Position numbers and translations under genes: made by a program. Shown piece after piece: positions 1-6,236 of a DNA stretch of 10,502 nt (positions within the stretch are counted from its first letter, which is position 1; each line of letters starts with the position of its first letter). The stretch is from contig CAJZGD010000075.1 in the NCBI GenBank assembly GCA_915275065.1, positions 1-10,502 on the forward strand, given 5' to 3'. This stretch comes from an uncultured Corynebacterium sp. (GTDB lineage Bacteria; Actinomycetota; Actinomycetes; Mycobacteriales; Mycobacteriaceae). Below the pieces are notes generated by a model that saw only the letters and a list, made by a program, of their open reading frames with translations, did no database searches and was not told the DNA's origin.

Positions 1-61
1 CGCCCCAATATTGCAGGTGGAGGGCTTCGTCAGCTACCCGCTGAAACAAACGTTTAGCCAT
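1..61 (-). pseudogene. 5' end of a frameshifted second copy of the 105-aa gene, cut by the window edge
   Basis: Read on the minus strand from the ATG at 61-59, the first residues are MAKRLFQRVADEA, against MAKSLSQRVADEA in the intact copy at 92-409. The 61 bases here align with the 62 bases at 348-409, so one base is missing around position 20-21. Read as it stands, the frame continues LHLQYWG. If one base is restored it becomes PPAILGR, which matches PPAVLGR in the intact copy. The simplest reading is a tandem duplicate broken by a one-base deletion. The rest lies outside the window, so later compensating changes cannot be excluded. The family is not recognised. Confidence 0.7.
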
Positions 62-91
62 TACTATCACCTAGATCTTTTGATTGTGTTG

Positions 92-409
92 TTAATCATC
101 GTAAAAAAGCTTCACCTTCATTCCTCGTAGCGATTCCAAATCAACTACCGGATCCATGGCTGCGAACTTGCGCACATTCTTCTGAGTGCGACCAATAATA
201 GGATCTTCCCAATCAGGATTGTCAAAATCCTCATCATTCACCCATGTAGCCAAAAACGGCCTTTTAAGTTCCAGATCAAGCCATGCACCAGACTCTACTA
301 AGTCATCCAAAAGCACCTCAGCATAATAATCACGCATCCCTGGATACCGCCCCAACACCGCAGGCGGCCGGGCTTCATCAGCAACCCGCTGAGACAAACT
401 TTTAGCCAT
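92..409 (-). CDS. Hypothetical protein, 105 aa, intact member of a tandem gene pair
   Basis: This is a small acidic soluble protein with no signal peptide or membrane segment. It starts MAKSLSQRVADEARPP and ends LRGMKVKLFYDD. Aromatic and acidic residues cluster in the middle (GAWLDLELKRP, NDEDFDNPDWEDP). I chose the ATG at 409-407 because it is conserved in the partial copy at 1-61. In-frame GTG or ATG codons at 418, 415 and 412 are alternatives, and AAGG at 424-421 would suit the ATG at 415. I do not recognise the family. Tandem duplication, small size, AT-rich composition and neighbouring decayed ORFs fit an accessory or immunity-type gene, but this is inference only. It is separated from the upstream minus-strand genes by the terminator at 609-652, so it probably has its own promoter. 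Confidence 0.65.
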   Translation of the reverse strand: MAKSLSQRVADEARPPAVLGRYPGMRDYYAEVLLDDLVESGAWLDLELKRPFLATWVNDEDFDNPDWEDPIIGRTQKNVRKFAAMDPVVDLESLRGMKVKLFYDD

Positions 410-429
410 CACCATCACTACCTTGAGGA

Positions 430-465
430 AATTCTTTAGGCATAAGACTACCTGTCAAGTGTCAA
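430..465 (-). promoter_or_regulatory. Weak candidate promoter for the 105-aa gene
   Basis: On the minus strand two consensus -35-like TTGACA hexamers lie side by side (465-460 and 458-453). With the second, a 17-bp spacer leads to AGAATT (435-430), which is a poor -10. The position, about 20-30 bp upstream of the start and downstream of a terminator, is right for a promoter. The -10 match is weak, so this is tentative. Confidence 0.25.
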
Positions 466-501
466 TATTTGCAGGCACTTACGCTTAATAGTAACCCTGG
501 G

Positions 502-523
502 TTGTGTTGTTCATCATCGTAAA
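502..523 (-). repeat. Echo of the 3' end of the 105-aa gene (remnant of a third copy?)
   Basis: The 22 bases here match 84-105, which contain the stop region of the 105-aa gene, at 21 of 22 positions. The one difference changes the stop codon: the intact gene reads FYDD-stop, while the echo reads VYDDEQH and runs on to a stop about 18 codons later. No matching gene body is recognisable further upstream (about 530-600). It is best explained as a leftover from duplication or recombination in a tandem array. The rest of the gap 410-608 holds only the candidate promoter and nothing else I can support. Confidence 0.55.
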
Positions 524-608
524 CAAAGCAGCTTATCCAGTTGTTGGGAAATTATGGTTCAGCTTCTTAAGGCATTAACCCACATCACTACTCCCTGAAA
601 GTGTAAGG

Positions 609-652
609 AAAAACAAGACGGATGACGTGTTCTTTTCGATTCGTCATCTGTT
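609..652 (-). terminator. Rho-independent terminator, minus strand, after the split gene
   Basis: On the minus strand, perfect 7-bp arms GATGACG (648-642 as transcribed) and CGTCATC (627-621) enclose a 14-base loop. The stem is extended by two more pairs after one mismatch. A TTTTT tract follows at 613-609. It lies about 40 bp past the stop at 690 and would end transcription of the minus-strand genes that begin near 2336. Confidence 0.7.
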
Positions 653-689
653 GGCGTGGATGGGTTTTCCAGCAGCTGAATAAGCTTCG

Positions 690-1123
690 TTATATCAGGA
701 AATCTTCTTGTCCTTGGGAAAATATTTCCTGCACCTCAATATCAGTGGTGTTTCCCCACCAGCAGATTGTGCTGGGGGTGTTCTCGTACACGTAGAATCC
801 CATGCGTTCCTTGGGCCACCAGACGTTATCGATTTCTACGATAGGTGTGGAACCAATCTTTGCTAGCTCTTGGGTGAAAGATTCGGCGGACATGTTGGTG
901 AGATCAATGCCTTCGAATGTGTCGCCATGAAAGCTTCAACGCATGCTACTTCTCCAGTGATTTCATTTTGGTCTACTCCGATAAGGTAATTATTTCCGTC
1001 TAAGACCAGGTAGCCTCGGATGGATCCAAAACCAATGGTTGTGACATTTTCTAATGATTCCTGGAACTTACGGAATGGATCATTGATGGAATATTGGGGG
1101 ATTCCGGTCTTTTTAAAATCCAT
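690..1123 (-). pseudogene. Hypothetical protein (about 144 aa) split by a one-base frameshift
   Basis: Two overlapping minus-strand frames together make one protein-like sequence. The 5' part starts at the ATG at 1123-1121 (MDFKKTGIPQYSINDPF) and is good to about residue 63 (GEVACVE). After that its frame gives an unconvincing tail ending LSPKS. In the neighbouring frame the sequence continues FHGDTFEGIDLTNMSAESF and runs to the stop at 690 (GQEDFLI). A TGA stands immediately upstream of that second frame, so the switch must fall at or after about 937. Adding one base near 934-937 gives exactly 145 codons including stop. No membrane segment is visible and the family is not recognised. The motif GIDLTNMSAE recalls small globular immunity-like proteins, but that is only an impression. 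It could also be a sequencing error or an in-vivo switch. It is followed by a terminator. Confidence 0.6.
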
Positions 1124-1226
1124 TAATTTATTCTATTCCTTGGAAGATGTTCCACATTGTTTCATTATTCGTCTTGATATGCCCGTCCATCATTTCTGGG
1201 AATCCACTAGCGCTTTTGCTTTGAGG

Positions 1227-1787
1227 TTAGTAGAGCTCGTCGCGTGAGTCGTTGACGCATAGGAATTCCATCCAATAATCTTCTTTGTCGTCTGGTTGAT
1301 CGTAAATCTCTACTGTATAGGTGAGTAGTGCGCCGGCGTTGACGAGTTCTTCGTCGATATTAAATGGTCCGGGTCGCTCTTCGTTGGTTCCTATGAATGT
1401 TGCTGGAGAATAGTCGTAGGCTAGAAGAGGCTTCGCTTTGTCTGGGAACGTTGGGTCATCGCTCACCATTACCCTACTTCCAAGAGCGGTATTGAGGGAG
1501 TGAAAGAATGCGTCTGCAGGATCACTTTCGGGATCAGAGCAATCAAATTCCACCAACCCCACAATGGGCTTTCGTATCAGAAATCCGAGCGGTGTGTCTG
1601 TAAAATCCCAATGCCAGAGCAGTGCGCCACCGTATTGGCGTGTCATGTCGGAGAATTTTTGGAGCGTCTCGAACTTGAAGAAAATATAGAAATGCAGGCT
1701 GGCATCTTGCGCTACCTGGTGACGCAGGGTGGTAAGCATGTTCTTTTCGTCGCGCTTTTTTCGCCAGAATTCGTATGTGGAATACAT
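1227..1787 (-). CDS. Hypothetical protein, 186 aa, paralogue of the N-terminal half of the protein at 6237-7385
   Basis: This is a soluble, acidic protein rich in aromatic residues, with no signal peptide or transmembrane helix. It starts MYSTYEFWRKKRDE and ends CVNDSRDELY. It aligns along its whole length with residues 1 to about 175 of the 382-aa protein at 6237-7385. Shared features include the MYxxYxFxRxR start, F-IF-F near residue 35, YGGxxxW near 52, VGLxxFDCxxP near 80, an AFF segment, an AGxLLxY segment and a final (V/I)ND. I do not recognise a named family or any catalytic motif, and the role is unknown. The ATG at 1787-1785 is supported by alignment with the paralogue's start. Upstream there is only a weak purine stretch (AAGAAAG), and a 5-bp-arm inverted repeat (1792-1804) sits over the ribosome-binding region. 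It lies 63 bp after the 1851-2336 gene and is probably co-transcribed with it. Confidence 0.75.
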   Translation of the reverse strand: MYSTYEFWRKKRDEKNMLTTLRHQVAQDASLHFYIFFKFETLQKFSDMTRQYGGALLWHWDFTDTPLGFLIRKPIVGLVEFDCSDPESDPADAFFHSLNTALGSRVMVSDDPTFPDKAKPLLAYDYSPATFIGTNEERPGPFNIDEELVNAGALLTYTVEIYDQPDDKEDYWMEFLCVNDSRDELY

Positions 1788-1850
1788 TGAGCAAGACTTT
1801 CTTGTAAAGGTTTATTCGGCCACGGGGTACGTGACTTTTGTGACCCCTTC

Positions 1851-2336
1851 CTATGCTTCGTCGAAGTTTTGGGGCCAGAGCACGTGATCCGGGGTGGGAA
1901 CTACCGTGATATATCCGACTTCGAGGAAGGGGAATTCGTACGGCAGGGGATCAATGAGGTCAGGCTCTAATATGAGTCCGGGGTATTGCGGGGAGACGAA
2001 ACATTCGCCTAGGTCGTTGTAGTAGAACCCCAACCCTAGGTTTTCGACCTGGGTTGTGGGCATCCCAATGTGGATGATGTTTTGGAATGCGCCTTGAAAG
2101 CCGGGGAGGGCGGCTATTCTGTCGATGCGGCAGGTAGGCATGTGCACCCGAAACTCGATGAAGCAGTCCACCAACTCGTACACGATGCTGTTGTGTCCAT
2201 CCATCCAGTGGTGCAGGTTTCCTGATGTTTCCTGGTAGTGGGTGATGTCGTCCCAGTAGTGGGCGAGGGGACTACCCAGCGTGATGCCGCCCAGGGATTC
2301 GCCGGGGATGATGTTGGTGTCTGTGTGGAAAGGCAT
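1851..2336 (-). CDS. Hypothetical protein, about 161 aa
   Basis: This is an acidic, soluble, aromatic-rich protein that starts MPFHTDTNIIPGESLGG and ends LWPQNFDEA. Two segments resemble each other in pattern, GGITLGSPLAHYWDD near the start and IHIGMPTTQVENL in the middle. Many small bacterial proteins of unknown function carry such (I/G)xLGxs elements. I cannot name a family. The start is uncertain: the open frame extends to 2429, with further ATG codons, but the upstream residues look non-coding. I prefer the ATG at 2336-2334, which has GGTGG six bases before it. The gene is first in the minus-strand run 2336-690 and is divergent from the surface-protein operon, so the two may share the control region 2337-2621. 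Confidence 0.65.
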   Translation of the reverse strand: MPFHTDTNIIPGESLGGITLGSPLAHYWDDITHYQETSGNLHHWMDGHNSIVYELVDCFIEFRVHMPTCRIDRIAALPGFQGAFQNIIHIGMPTTQVENLGLGFYYNDLGECFVSPQYPGLILEPDLIDPLPYEFPFLEVGYITVVPTPDHVLWPQNFDEA

Positions 2337-2552
2337 GGGCGACCACCATGAGGTTGGGTACATGAGGTATGTGCGCATGCTAGCACATGGGGAAACGGCA
2401 GCGGGGAGCGTCGTAAAGCAAAAACCCAAGGAAGAATACTTCGGCGGGGGTAGCTAAGAAAGTAATAATTTTTCCAAAAGAGTATCGTTTGTGCCGGTTG
2501 CGGGGGTGATATTTATGTGCTACGGGGGGAGCGTGCCTATGTAGCTTAAATC

Positions 2553-2603
2553 TAGATAATATAACCATAAAATTCCTCTATGTTTAGAGTGAACCATTAT
2601 CTA
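2553..2603 (+). repeat. Nested inverted repeats over the promoter/leader of the surface operon
   Basis: Outer 8-bp perfect arms TAGATAAT (2553-2560) and ATTATCTA (2596-2603) enclose inner 5-bp arms CTCTA (2576-2580) and TAGAG (2585-2589) with a TGTT loop. The left outer arm overlaps the candidate -10, and the right arm ends six bases before the ribosome binding site. It could be an operator or a leader hairpin. AT-rich arms can also arise by chance. Confidence 0.4.
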
Positions 2604-2608
2604 TGTGT

Positions 2609-2615
2609 AAGGAGG
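2609..2615 (+). promoter_or_regulatory. Ribosome binding site fixing the start at 2622
   Basis: AAGGAGG lies six bases before the ATG at 2622. This decides against the in-frame ATG at 2580, which has no such site and would put 14 unlikely residues before the signal peptide. The chosen start also aligns with that of the paralogue at 4773. Confidence 0.85.
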
Positions 2616-2621
2616 GACGCT

Positions 2622-4739
2622 ATGTCGCGCCTGAAAAGATTGACGGCGATCATCATGGCGCCGGTGCTGGGATGCACAGTCCTGGCCGCCCCAGGTGTTG
2701 CCGCGGCGGCGGAAGAAACCACGGATTTGAAGATGAACTGTTTTATTAAGCAGGGGCCGGCGAAATCCTACAGTAACGACGTCAACGGCGCGTACTCACA
2801 AGCGTGGGTATGGCAATTGGCGGAATACGACTTTTCCATGTCGCTCACCGCTGATGCACCAGCAACCGCTGTGGTGGGGCAACCGGTGACATATTCGATC
2901 AAATCCAGCCAGGTCAAACTCAGCAACCCCATAAAGTGGCGGTCGTGGTGGTCGATGAGGTCGCTATCATTCCAGGACCTTTCCCAAGGTCGGCTCCTCG
3001 TCAACGCCCCGGAAGGTGCCACGAATGTGAGCGTCACCGGGGATAATGCGAAGCTGAACGGGAACGTGGTGCGGGTTGGCGGCGACACCGACACCGACCA
3101 CGTATCCGCGGGCTCCGACGCCCCCGACCAGATTGGTCAACTGCAATCGGGTGGCTTGGCGGGCCAGGCCAGGTCCAAAAACTACACCATGGACTTCTCG
3201 GGCTTCGACCTCACCTTCACCCCCACCCAGGCCGGTGACCTGCAACCAGTCCTACCCCACACCACCCTGCCCAGTGATGGGAAGAGCGGTGTTGCCGCAT
3301 CCCAAGCCATGTTTACCGCCTTCGCCCACATGAAATACAACAACAAGGAGGAAGGCAACTACCTGTTCCGCTGCACCCCCCGCGAGCCAGTGCAGCTGCC
3401 CAAGGTGCACGTCGTCCAGGTGGGCGGCGTTCCCCTGGGAGCCCAGCCGAGCACGGTGGTGGCGGGGGAGAAGGTCACCTACACCGCCACGGCCCATGAC
3501 ACGGACGGCAACCCGGTTGCCGGGGCAAACGCCACCATCACCATTGGTGGGAAAGCCTTCAACGGCATCACCGACGAGCAGGGCGTGTTCACCCAGGAAT
3601 TCACCACGGAGCAGCCGGGACAGTTGGTTGCCACCGCAGCGGTGGGCGATGTGACTGATTCGGTGACTGTGACCGTGCAAAAACCGGCACCGGTGGCGGA
3701 GAACATCAAACTGAACGTCCCGGAAACCGCCAAGGTGGGTGACGACGTGACCGTCACCGCCCAGGTGCTTGATGACGAAGGCCAGCCGTTTGACCAGGAT
3801 GCCATGGATTTGGCCCTAGGAGATGCGGCACCGGTTGCCATGACAAAGACCCAGACCGGCACGTTTGAATACACGTTCAAGCCGGAGGCTGTGGGGAATC
3901 TGGCGGTGAAGGCCACGGCCGGCATGCTCACCAAATCGGGCATGATCGCGGTGTCGCCGAAGGATTCCGAAGTCGTCAATGAGCTGCGGGTCCTCCCCGA
4001 AACCCAGACCGTGACGGTGGGGGAGCAGGCCACGGTGACCGCCAAGGTGATTGCCAAAGACAACTCCGAAATGACCGGCCAGCCGGTGACATTCACGGTG
4101 GGCGACAAGTCCGTGCCGGCGGTGGAAAAACCAGCAGGTTCGTACACCTTTACGATGACCCCTGAAGCAGCTGGGCAGACGGAAGTCGTCGCAAAGCTGG
4201 GCGATAAGCAGGCGTCGGCCACGATCATCGCCGAGGCGGCGGAAACCGTCGACCGGGTGACGCTTGCTATCGAAAACACGAACGATTCCAGCATCATTAC
4301 AGTCAATGTGCTTGGCACAAAGGGCCATAAGCTGGCGGATACCGATGTGGTAGTGCATGTGGGCGACCAGCAGATCTCGGGGAAGACCGACGAGCACGGC
4401 CGGTTCCAACACACCATCCAGCGGCCCAAGCAGGAAGTCAAGGTGAAAGCGGTCGCGGGCGGCAAGGAATCGGTCGAACGTACGATCGTTCCGGCCGGCA
4501 GCTCTACGAGCGAAGATCCAAGTACTTCCGAAGAACCCGAGACCACGACGCCCACGACGAAGCCGACCGAACCGTCCGAGTCACAGGGCAGCTCGCAAAG
4601 CAGCGACCCCGACGATTCCACGAACGGCAGCGGTCCCGGCAGCGAACGCACCTGGAAGATCATTGCTGCGGTTTTGGGTGCAACGTTCATCGGTAGCCTC
4701 ATCTACGCCATTGCCCGCTACCTGCGACTGACGCCGTAG
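2622..4739 (+). CDS. Secreted, membrane-anchored multi-Ig-domain surface protein, 705 aa
   Basis: Residues 1-30 are a Sec signal peptide (MSRLKRLTAIIMAPVLG..., cleavage near AAA/EE). Residues about 31-255 form an N-terminal domain bracketed by C40 and C251, probably a disulfide, and containing an RVGGDTDTD motif. Four Ig-like repeats follow, at about 262-354, 357-449, 451-541 and 543-624. The first three share a VxGexvTxTA strand motif, and repeats 1 and 4 share TDEqGvF/TDEHGRF. This pattern is typical of Big_1/invasin-type bacterial Ig domains. A Ser/Thr/Pro/Glu-rich stalk (about 627-677), one transmembrane helix (about 678-698) and the tail RYLRLTP complete it. There is no LPXTG motif, so anchoring is by the membrane helix. 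The N-terminal domain recalls actinobacterial secreted domains of unknown function. The likely role is as an extended surface adhesin or scaffold, with ligand unknown. It is the first gene of an operon with 4773-6095. Confidence 0.85.
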   Translation: MSRLKRLTAIIMAPVLGCTVLAAPGVAAAAEETTDLKMNCFIKQGPAKSYSNDVNGAYSQAWVWQLAEYDFSMSLTADAPATAVVGQPVTYSIKSSQVKLSNPIKWRSWWSMRSLSFQDLSQGRLLVNAPEGATNVSVTGDNAKLNGNVVRVGGDTDTDHVSAGSDAPDQIGQLQSGGLAGQARSKNYTMDFSGFDLTFTPTQAGDLQPVLPHTTLPSDGKSGVAASQAMFTAFAHMKYNNKEEGNYLFRCTPREPVQLPKVHVVQVGGVPLGAQPSTVVAGEKVTYTATAHDTDGNPVAGANATITIGGKAFNGITDEQGVFTQEFTTEQPGQLVATAAVGDVTDSVTVTVQKPAPVAENIKLNVPETAKVGDDVTVTAQVLDDEGQPFDQDAMDLALGDAAPVAMTKTQTGTFEYTFKPEAVGNLAVKATAGMLTKSGMIAVSPKDSEVVNELRVLPETQTVTVGEQATVTAKVIAKDNSEMTGQPVTFTVGDKSVPAVEKPAGSYTFTMTPEAAGQTEVVAKLGDKQASATIIAEAAETVDRVTLAIENTNDSSIITVNVLGTKGHKLADTDVVVHVGDQQISGKTDEHGRFQHTIQRPKQEVKVKAVAGGKESVERTIVPAGSSTSEDPSTSEEPETTTPTTKPTEPSESQGSSQSSDPDDSTNGSGPGSERTWKIIAAVLGATFIGSLIYAIARYLRLTP

Positions 4740-4772
4740 CTTGCCTGTCGACGACCATTTTACGGAGGGAAC

Positions 4773-6095
4773 ATGTCTCGAAAACGGACTTTCATGGCGG
4801 CCATACTGGCCCCCGTTCTGGGAGTCGCACTATGCGTTACTCCCACCGCTTACGCCAAAGAATCACGCATGGATGCGCAGTTCAAGTGTGACATTACGAC
4901 AAAAGGCCTGAGTAGTTTCATGGCTAAGCAGGCCGATGGGCCGCAAAGCAACGACAAATTCAAGTTCAATTTCACAGTTGACGCCCCGGAGCAGGTCACC
5001 GTGGGAGAAGAATTCGACTACACCATCAAGGGCGGATTCGTTGGGCTGCCCAAAAGCTTTCCCGTTGCTGGCGTTGCCACGGTGAACATCACGACTGTGG
5101 AGCAGGCCCGACTGTTTGTGGATTTGCCCGACAATATCGAGGTAACGAACATCGCTGCCGCGGGCGGGCAGCGGGGTGTCAAGGTTGAGAAGCTGGCGGG
5201 GAAGAACCGGCTGCGGGTGGGCGGAAACGTCGACTCCGACCGCATGAATTCCCGTAACCCCAACACCATTAACCTGGCCACGGGCGACAAGGGCATGGTG
5301 GGGGTGGAAAAGAATGGAAAAGTGGGCTTTGACCTGCCCACCATCACCGTGACCGCTCGCGCCACCAAGGCCGGTGTGATCCAGCCGAGCTTCCCCAAAG
5401 TCAGCAGCCCGGACACACACCACTATCCCGCGGATCAGTCGCTGTTGTCGCTGGTGGCGCAGGCCAAGGCGAACGCCGGATGGTTCGGGAGCTACGATGT
5501 CACCGCCCTCACGCGGTGCACCGTTGATAAGAGCAATGGGTTCCCCAAGGTGCGGGCCGTTGAGGTGCCGAAACCCCAACCCGCCCTGGTGACGATCACC
5601 CCTACACCGGAAGTCGGCCAGGTGGGGCAGACATCAACGTTCACCTTCGTGGTGGAGGGAACCGACGGGAAGCCCTTGGCAAACACCCAGGTGGTGACCA
5701 CGATTGGTGACAAGGCCGAAACTCTGACGACCGACGGTAATGGTGTGGCCACCCGCAGTTTCATCCCAACCACCCCTGGTGCGGTGCAGGTGACCGCTGT
5801 GGCCGGCGACCAGGACGAGGTGCGCACCTATCAGGTGAATCCGAAGCCGACGGAGTCGGAACCCACGACGGAACCGACCACCACGACGAAGTCAACCGAG
5901 CCGACGGAATCGACGGAGACCACCACCGAAACCACCGAACCAAGCACTCCCCAGGAACCCGGCGATCCGCAGCAGCCTTCCTACAAGGGGAAATCCTTGT
6001 GGCAAATCCTATCGGGGATTTTCGCTGTGGGCATTGTCGGTATCCTCGCCTGGTTTGGGCTAGCCAATCTCGGTATCGTTCCGGCACACCAGTAG
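4773..6095 (+). CDS. Secreted, membrane-anchored single-Ig-domain surface protein, 440 aa
   Basis: This is a paralogue of the preceding gene in a shorter form. The signal peptide (residues 1-28) is cut at AYA/KES, and its start MSRKRTFMAAILAPVLG resembles that of the first protein. The N-terminal domain is bracketed by C39 and C249, matching C40 and C251 upstream, and carries RVGGNVDSD. One Ig-like domain follows at about 260-355 with VGQxxTFTF and TTDGNGVATRSF. Then come a Thr/Glu/Pro-rich stalk (about 357-405) of low-complexity TEPTEST-type repeats, a transmembrane helix at about 409-431, and the tail LGIVPAHQ. GGAGG lies four bases before the ATG. The gene begins 33 bp after its neighbour with no terminator between, so the two are very likely co-transcribed and may act together at the cell surface. 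No enzyme motif or LPXTG was seen. The binding partner is unknown. Confidence 0.85.
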   Translation: MSRKRTFMAAILAPVLGVALCVTPTAYAKESRMDAQFKCDITTKGLSSFMAKQADGPQSNDKFKFNFTVDAPEQVTVGEEFDYTIKGGFVGLPKSFPVAGVATVNITTVEQARLFVDLPDNIEVTNIAAAGGQRGVKVEKLAGKNRLRVGGNVDSDRMNSRNPNTINLATGDKGMVGVEKNGKVGFDLPTITVTARATKAGVIQPSFPKVSSPDTHHYPADQSLLSLVAQAKANAGWFGSYDVTALTRCTVDKSNGFPKVRAVEVPKPQPALVTITPTPEVGQVGQTSTFTFVVEGTDGKPLANTQVVTTIGDKAETLTTDGNGVATRSFIPTTPGAVQVTAVAGDQDEVRTYQVNPKPTESEPTTEPTTTTKSTEPTESTETTTETTEPSTPQEPGDPQQPSYKGKSLWQILSGIFAVGIVGILAWFGLANLGIVPAHQ

Positions 6096-6112
6096 ACCAC
6101 AGGTAAAACCGG

Positions 6113-6146
6113 AAAAGGCCACCACATTCGGTGGTCTTTTTCTTTT
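6113..6146 (+). terminator. Rho-independent terminator of the surface-protein operon
   Basis: Arms GGCCACC (6117-6123) and GGTGGTC (6130-6136) pair over 7 bp with one G-U, around a six-base loop. The stem is flanked by AAAA before and a T-rich tract (6137-6146) after, which can also pair. It starts about 20 bp past the stop of the 440-aa gene. The A-tract on the left could let it work weakly in the other direction too. Confidence 0.85.
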
Positions 6147-6191
6147 ACCATAGCGTTCTAAGCGGTCACCGTTGCAAGAAACCAAGCCTTG

Positions 6192-6218
6192 GTATCATTG
6201 ATACTTAATAAGTATCAA
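6192..6218. promoter_or_regulatory. Operator-like palindrome overlapping the 6198-6225 promoter
   Basis: Perfect 9-bp arms TTGATACTT (6198-6206) and AAGTATCAA (6210-6218) are separated by AAT. A third half-site, GTATCA at 6192-6197, forms a second perfect palindrome with TGATAC at 6199-6204 (1-base centre). The sites cover the -35 and spacer, a position suited to repression. The binding protein is unknown. The sequence is unlike the GC-rich operators at 7455-7504, so the window's TetR protein is not the obvious candidate. Confidence 0.6.
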
Positions 6219-6225
6219 CTATAAG
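6198..6225 (+). promoter_or_regulatory. Promoter with very short leader for the 382-aa gene
   Basis: TTGATA (6198-6203) and TATAAG (6220-6225) are separated by 16 bp, and both are close to consensus. Transcription would start near 6232, only about five bases before the ATG at 6237. The mRNA would then be leaderless or nearly so, which is common in corynebacteria. AAGACGG (6223-6229) is a poor Shine-Dalgarno match and would lie largely outside such a transcript. Confidence 0.55.
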
Positions 6226-6236
6226 ACGGTTTTATC

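Larger units (their letters stand above)
2337..2621. other. Divergent intergenic region between the minus-strand run and the surface-protein operon
   Basis: No convincing gene lies here. The part near 2460-2600 is AT-rich. A run containing GATAAT and TATAAC (2555-2565) is a plausible -10 region for the plus-strand operon, giving a leader of about 50 bases, but no good -35 accompanies it. I could not identify a clear promoter for the minus-strand genes. If the downstream gene starts further upstream than 2336, this region is about 90 bp shorter. Confidence 0.35.

Noticed and set aside
928..940. Programmed ribosomal frameshift in the split gene
   Set aside because: No slippery heptamer or downstream structure is evident at the junction. 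A simple deletion is the better explanation.
1020..1247. Plus-strand open frame of 75 codons
   Set aside because: It overlaps the minus-strand split gene and the end of the 186-aa gene, with no ribosome binding site or domain.
1824..1847. Hairpin GGGGT/ACCCC between the two minus-strand hypothetical genes as a terminator
   Set aside because: Only 5-bp arms with a 14-base loop and no T-tract on the minus strand, so it is too weak to call.
2580..2621. Earlier start for the 705-aa protein
   Set aside because: No ribosome binding site precedes it, while AAGGAGG precedes the ATG at 2622, and the paralogue's start aligns there.
2664..2678. Possible lipoprotein box (VLGC) in the first surface protein
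   Set aside because: Leu at -2 is a poor match, the paralogue has Val in place of this Cys, and a normal signal-peptidase site (AAA/EE) follows.
3479..4702. Long minus-strand open frame (407 codons) opposite the 705-aa gene
   Set aside because: It is a shadow of the GC-rich coding strand, Ser/Thr/Val-rich without domains, while the plus-strand frame has a signal peptide, Ig repeats and a membrane helix.
4656..4739. Sortase (LPXTG) anchor in the surface proteins
   Set aside because: No LPXTG-like motif occurs before the C-terminal helix in either protein. Both end in a simple membrane helix and short tail.
4863..5579. Minus-strand open frame of 238 codons opposite the 440-aa gene
   Set aside because: His/Gly/Arg-rich shadow frame with no plausible ribosome binding site or domain. 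The sense strand is convincing.
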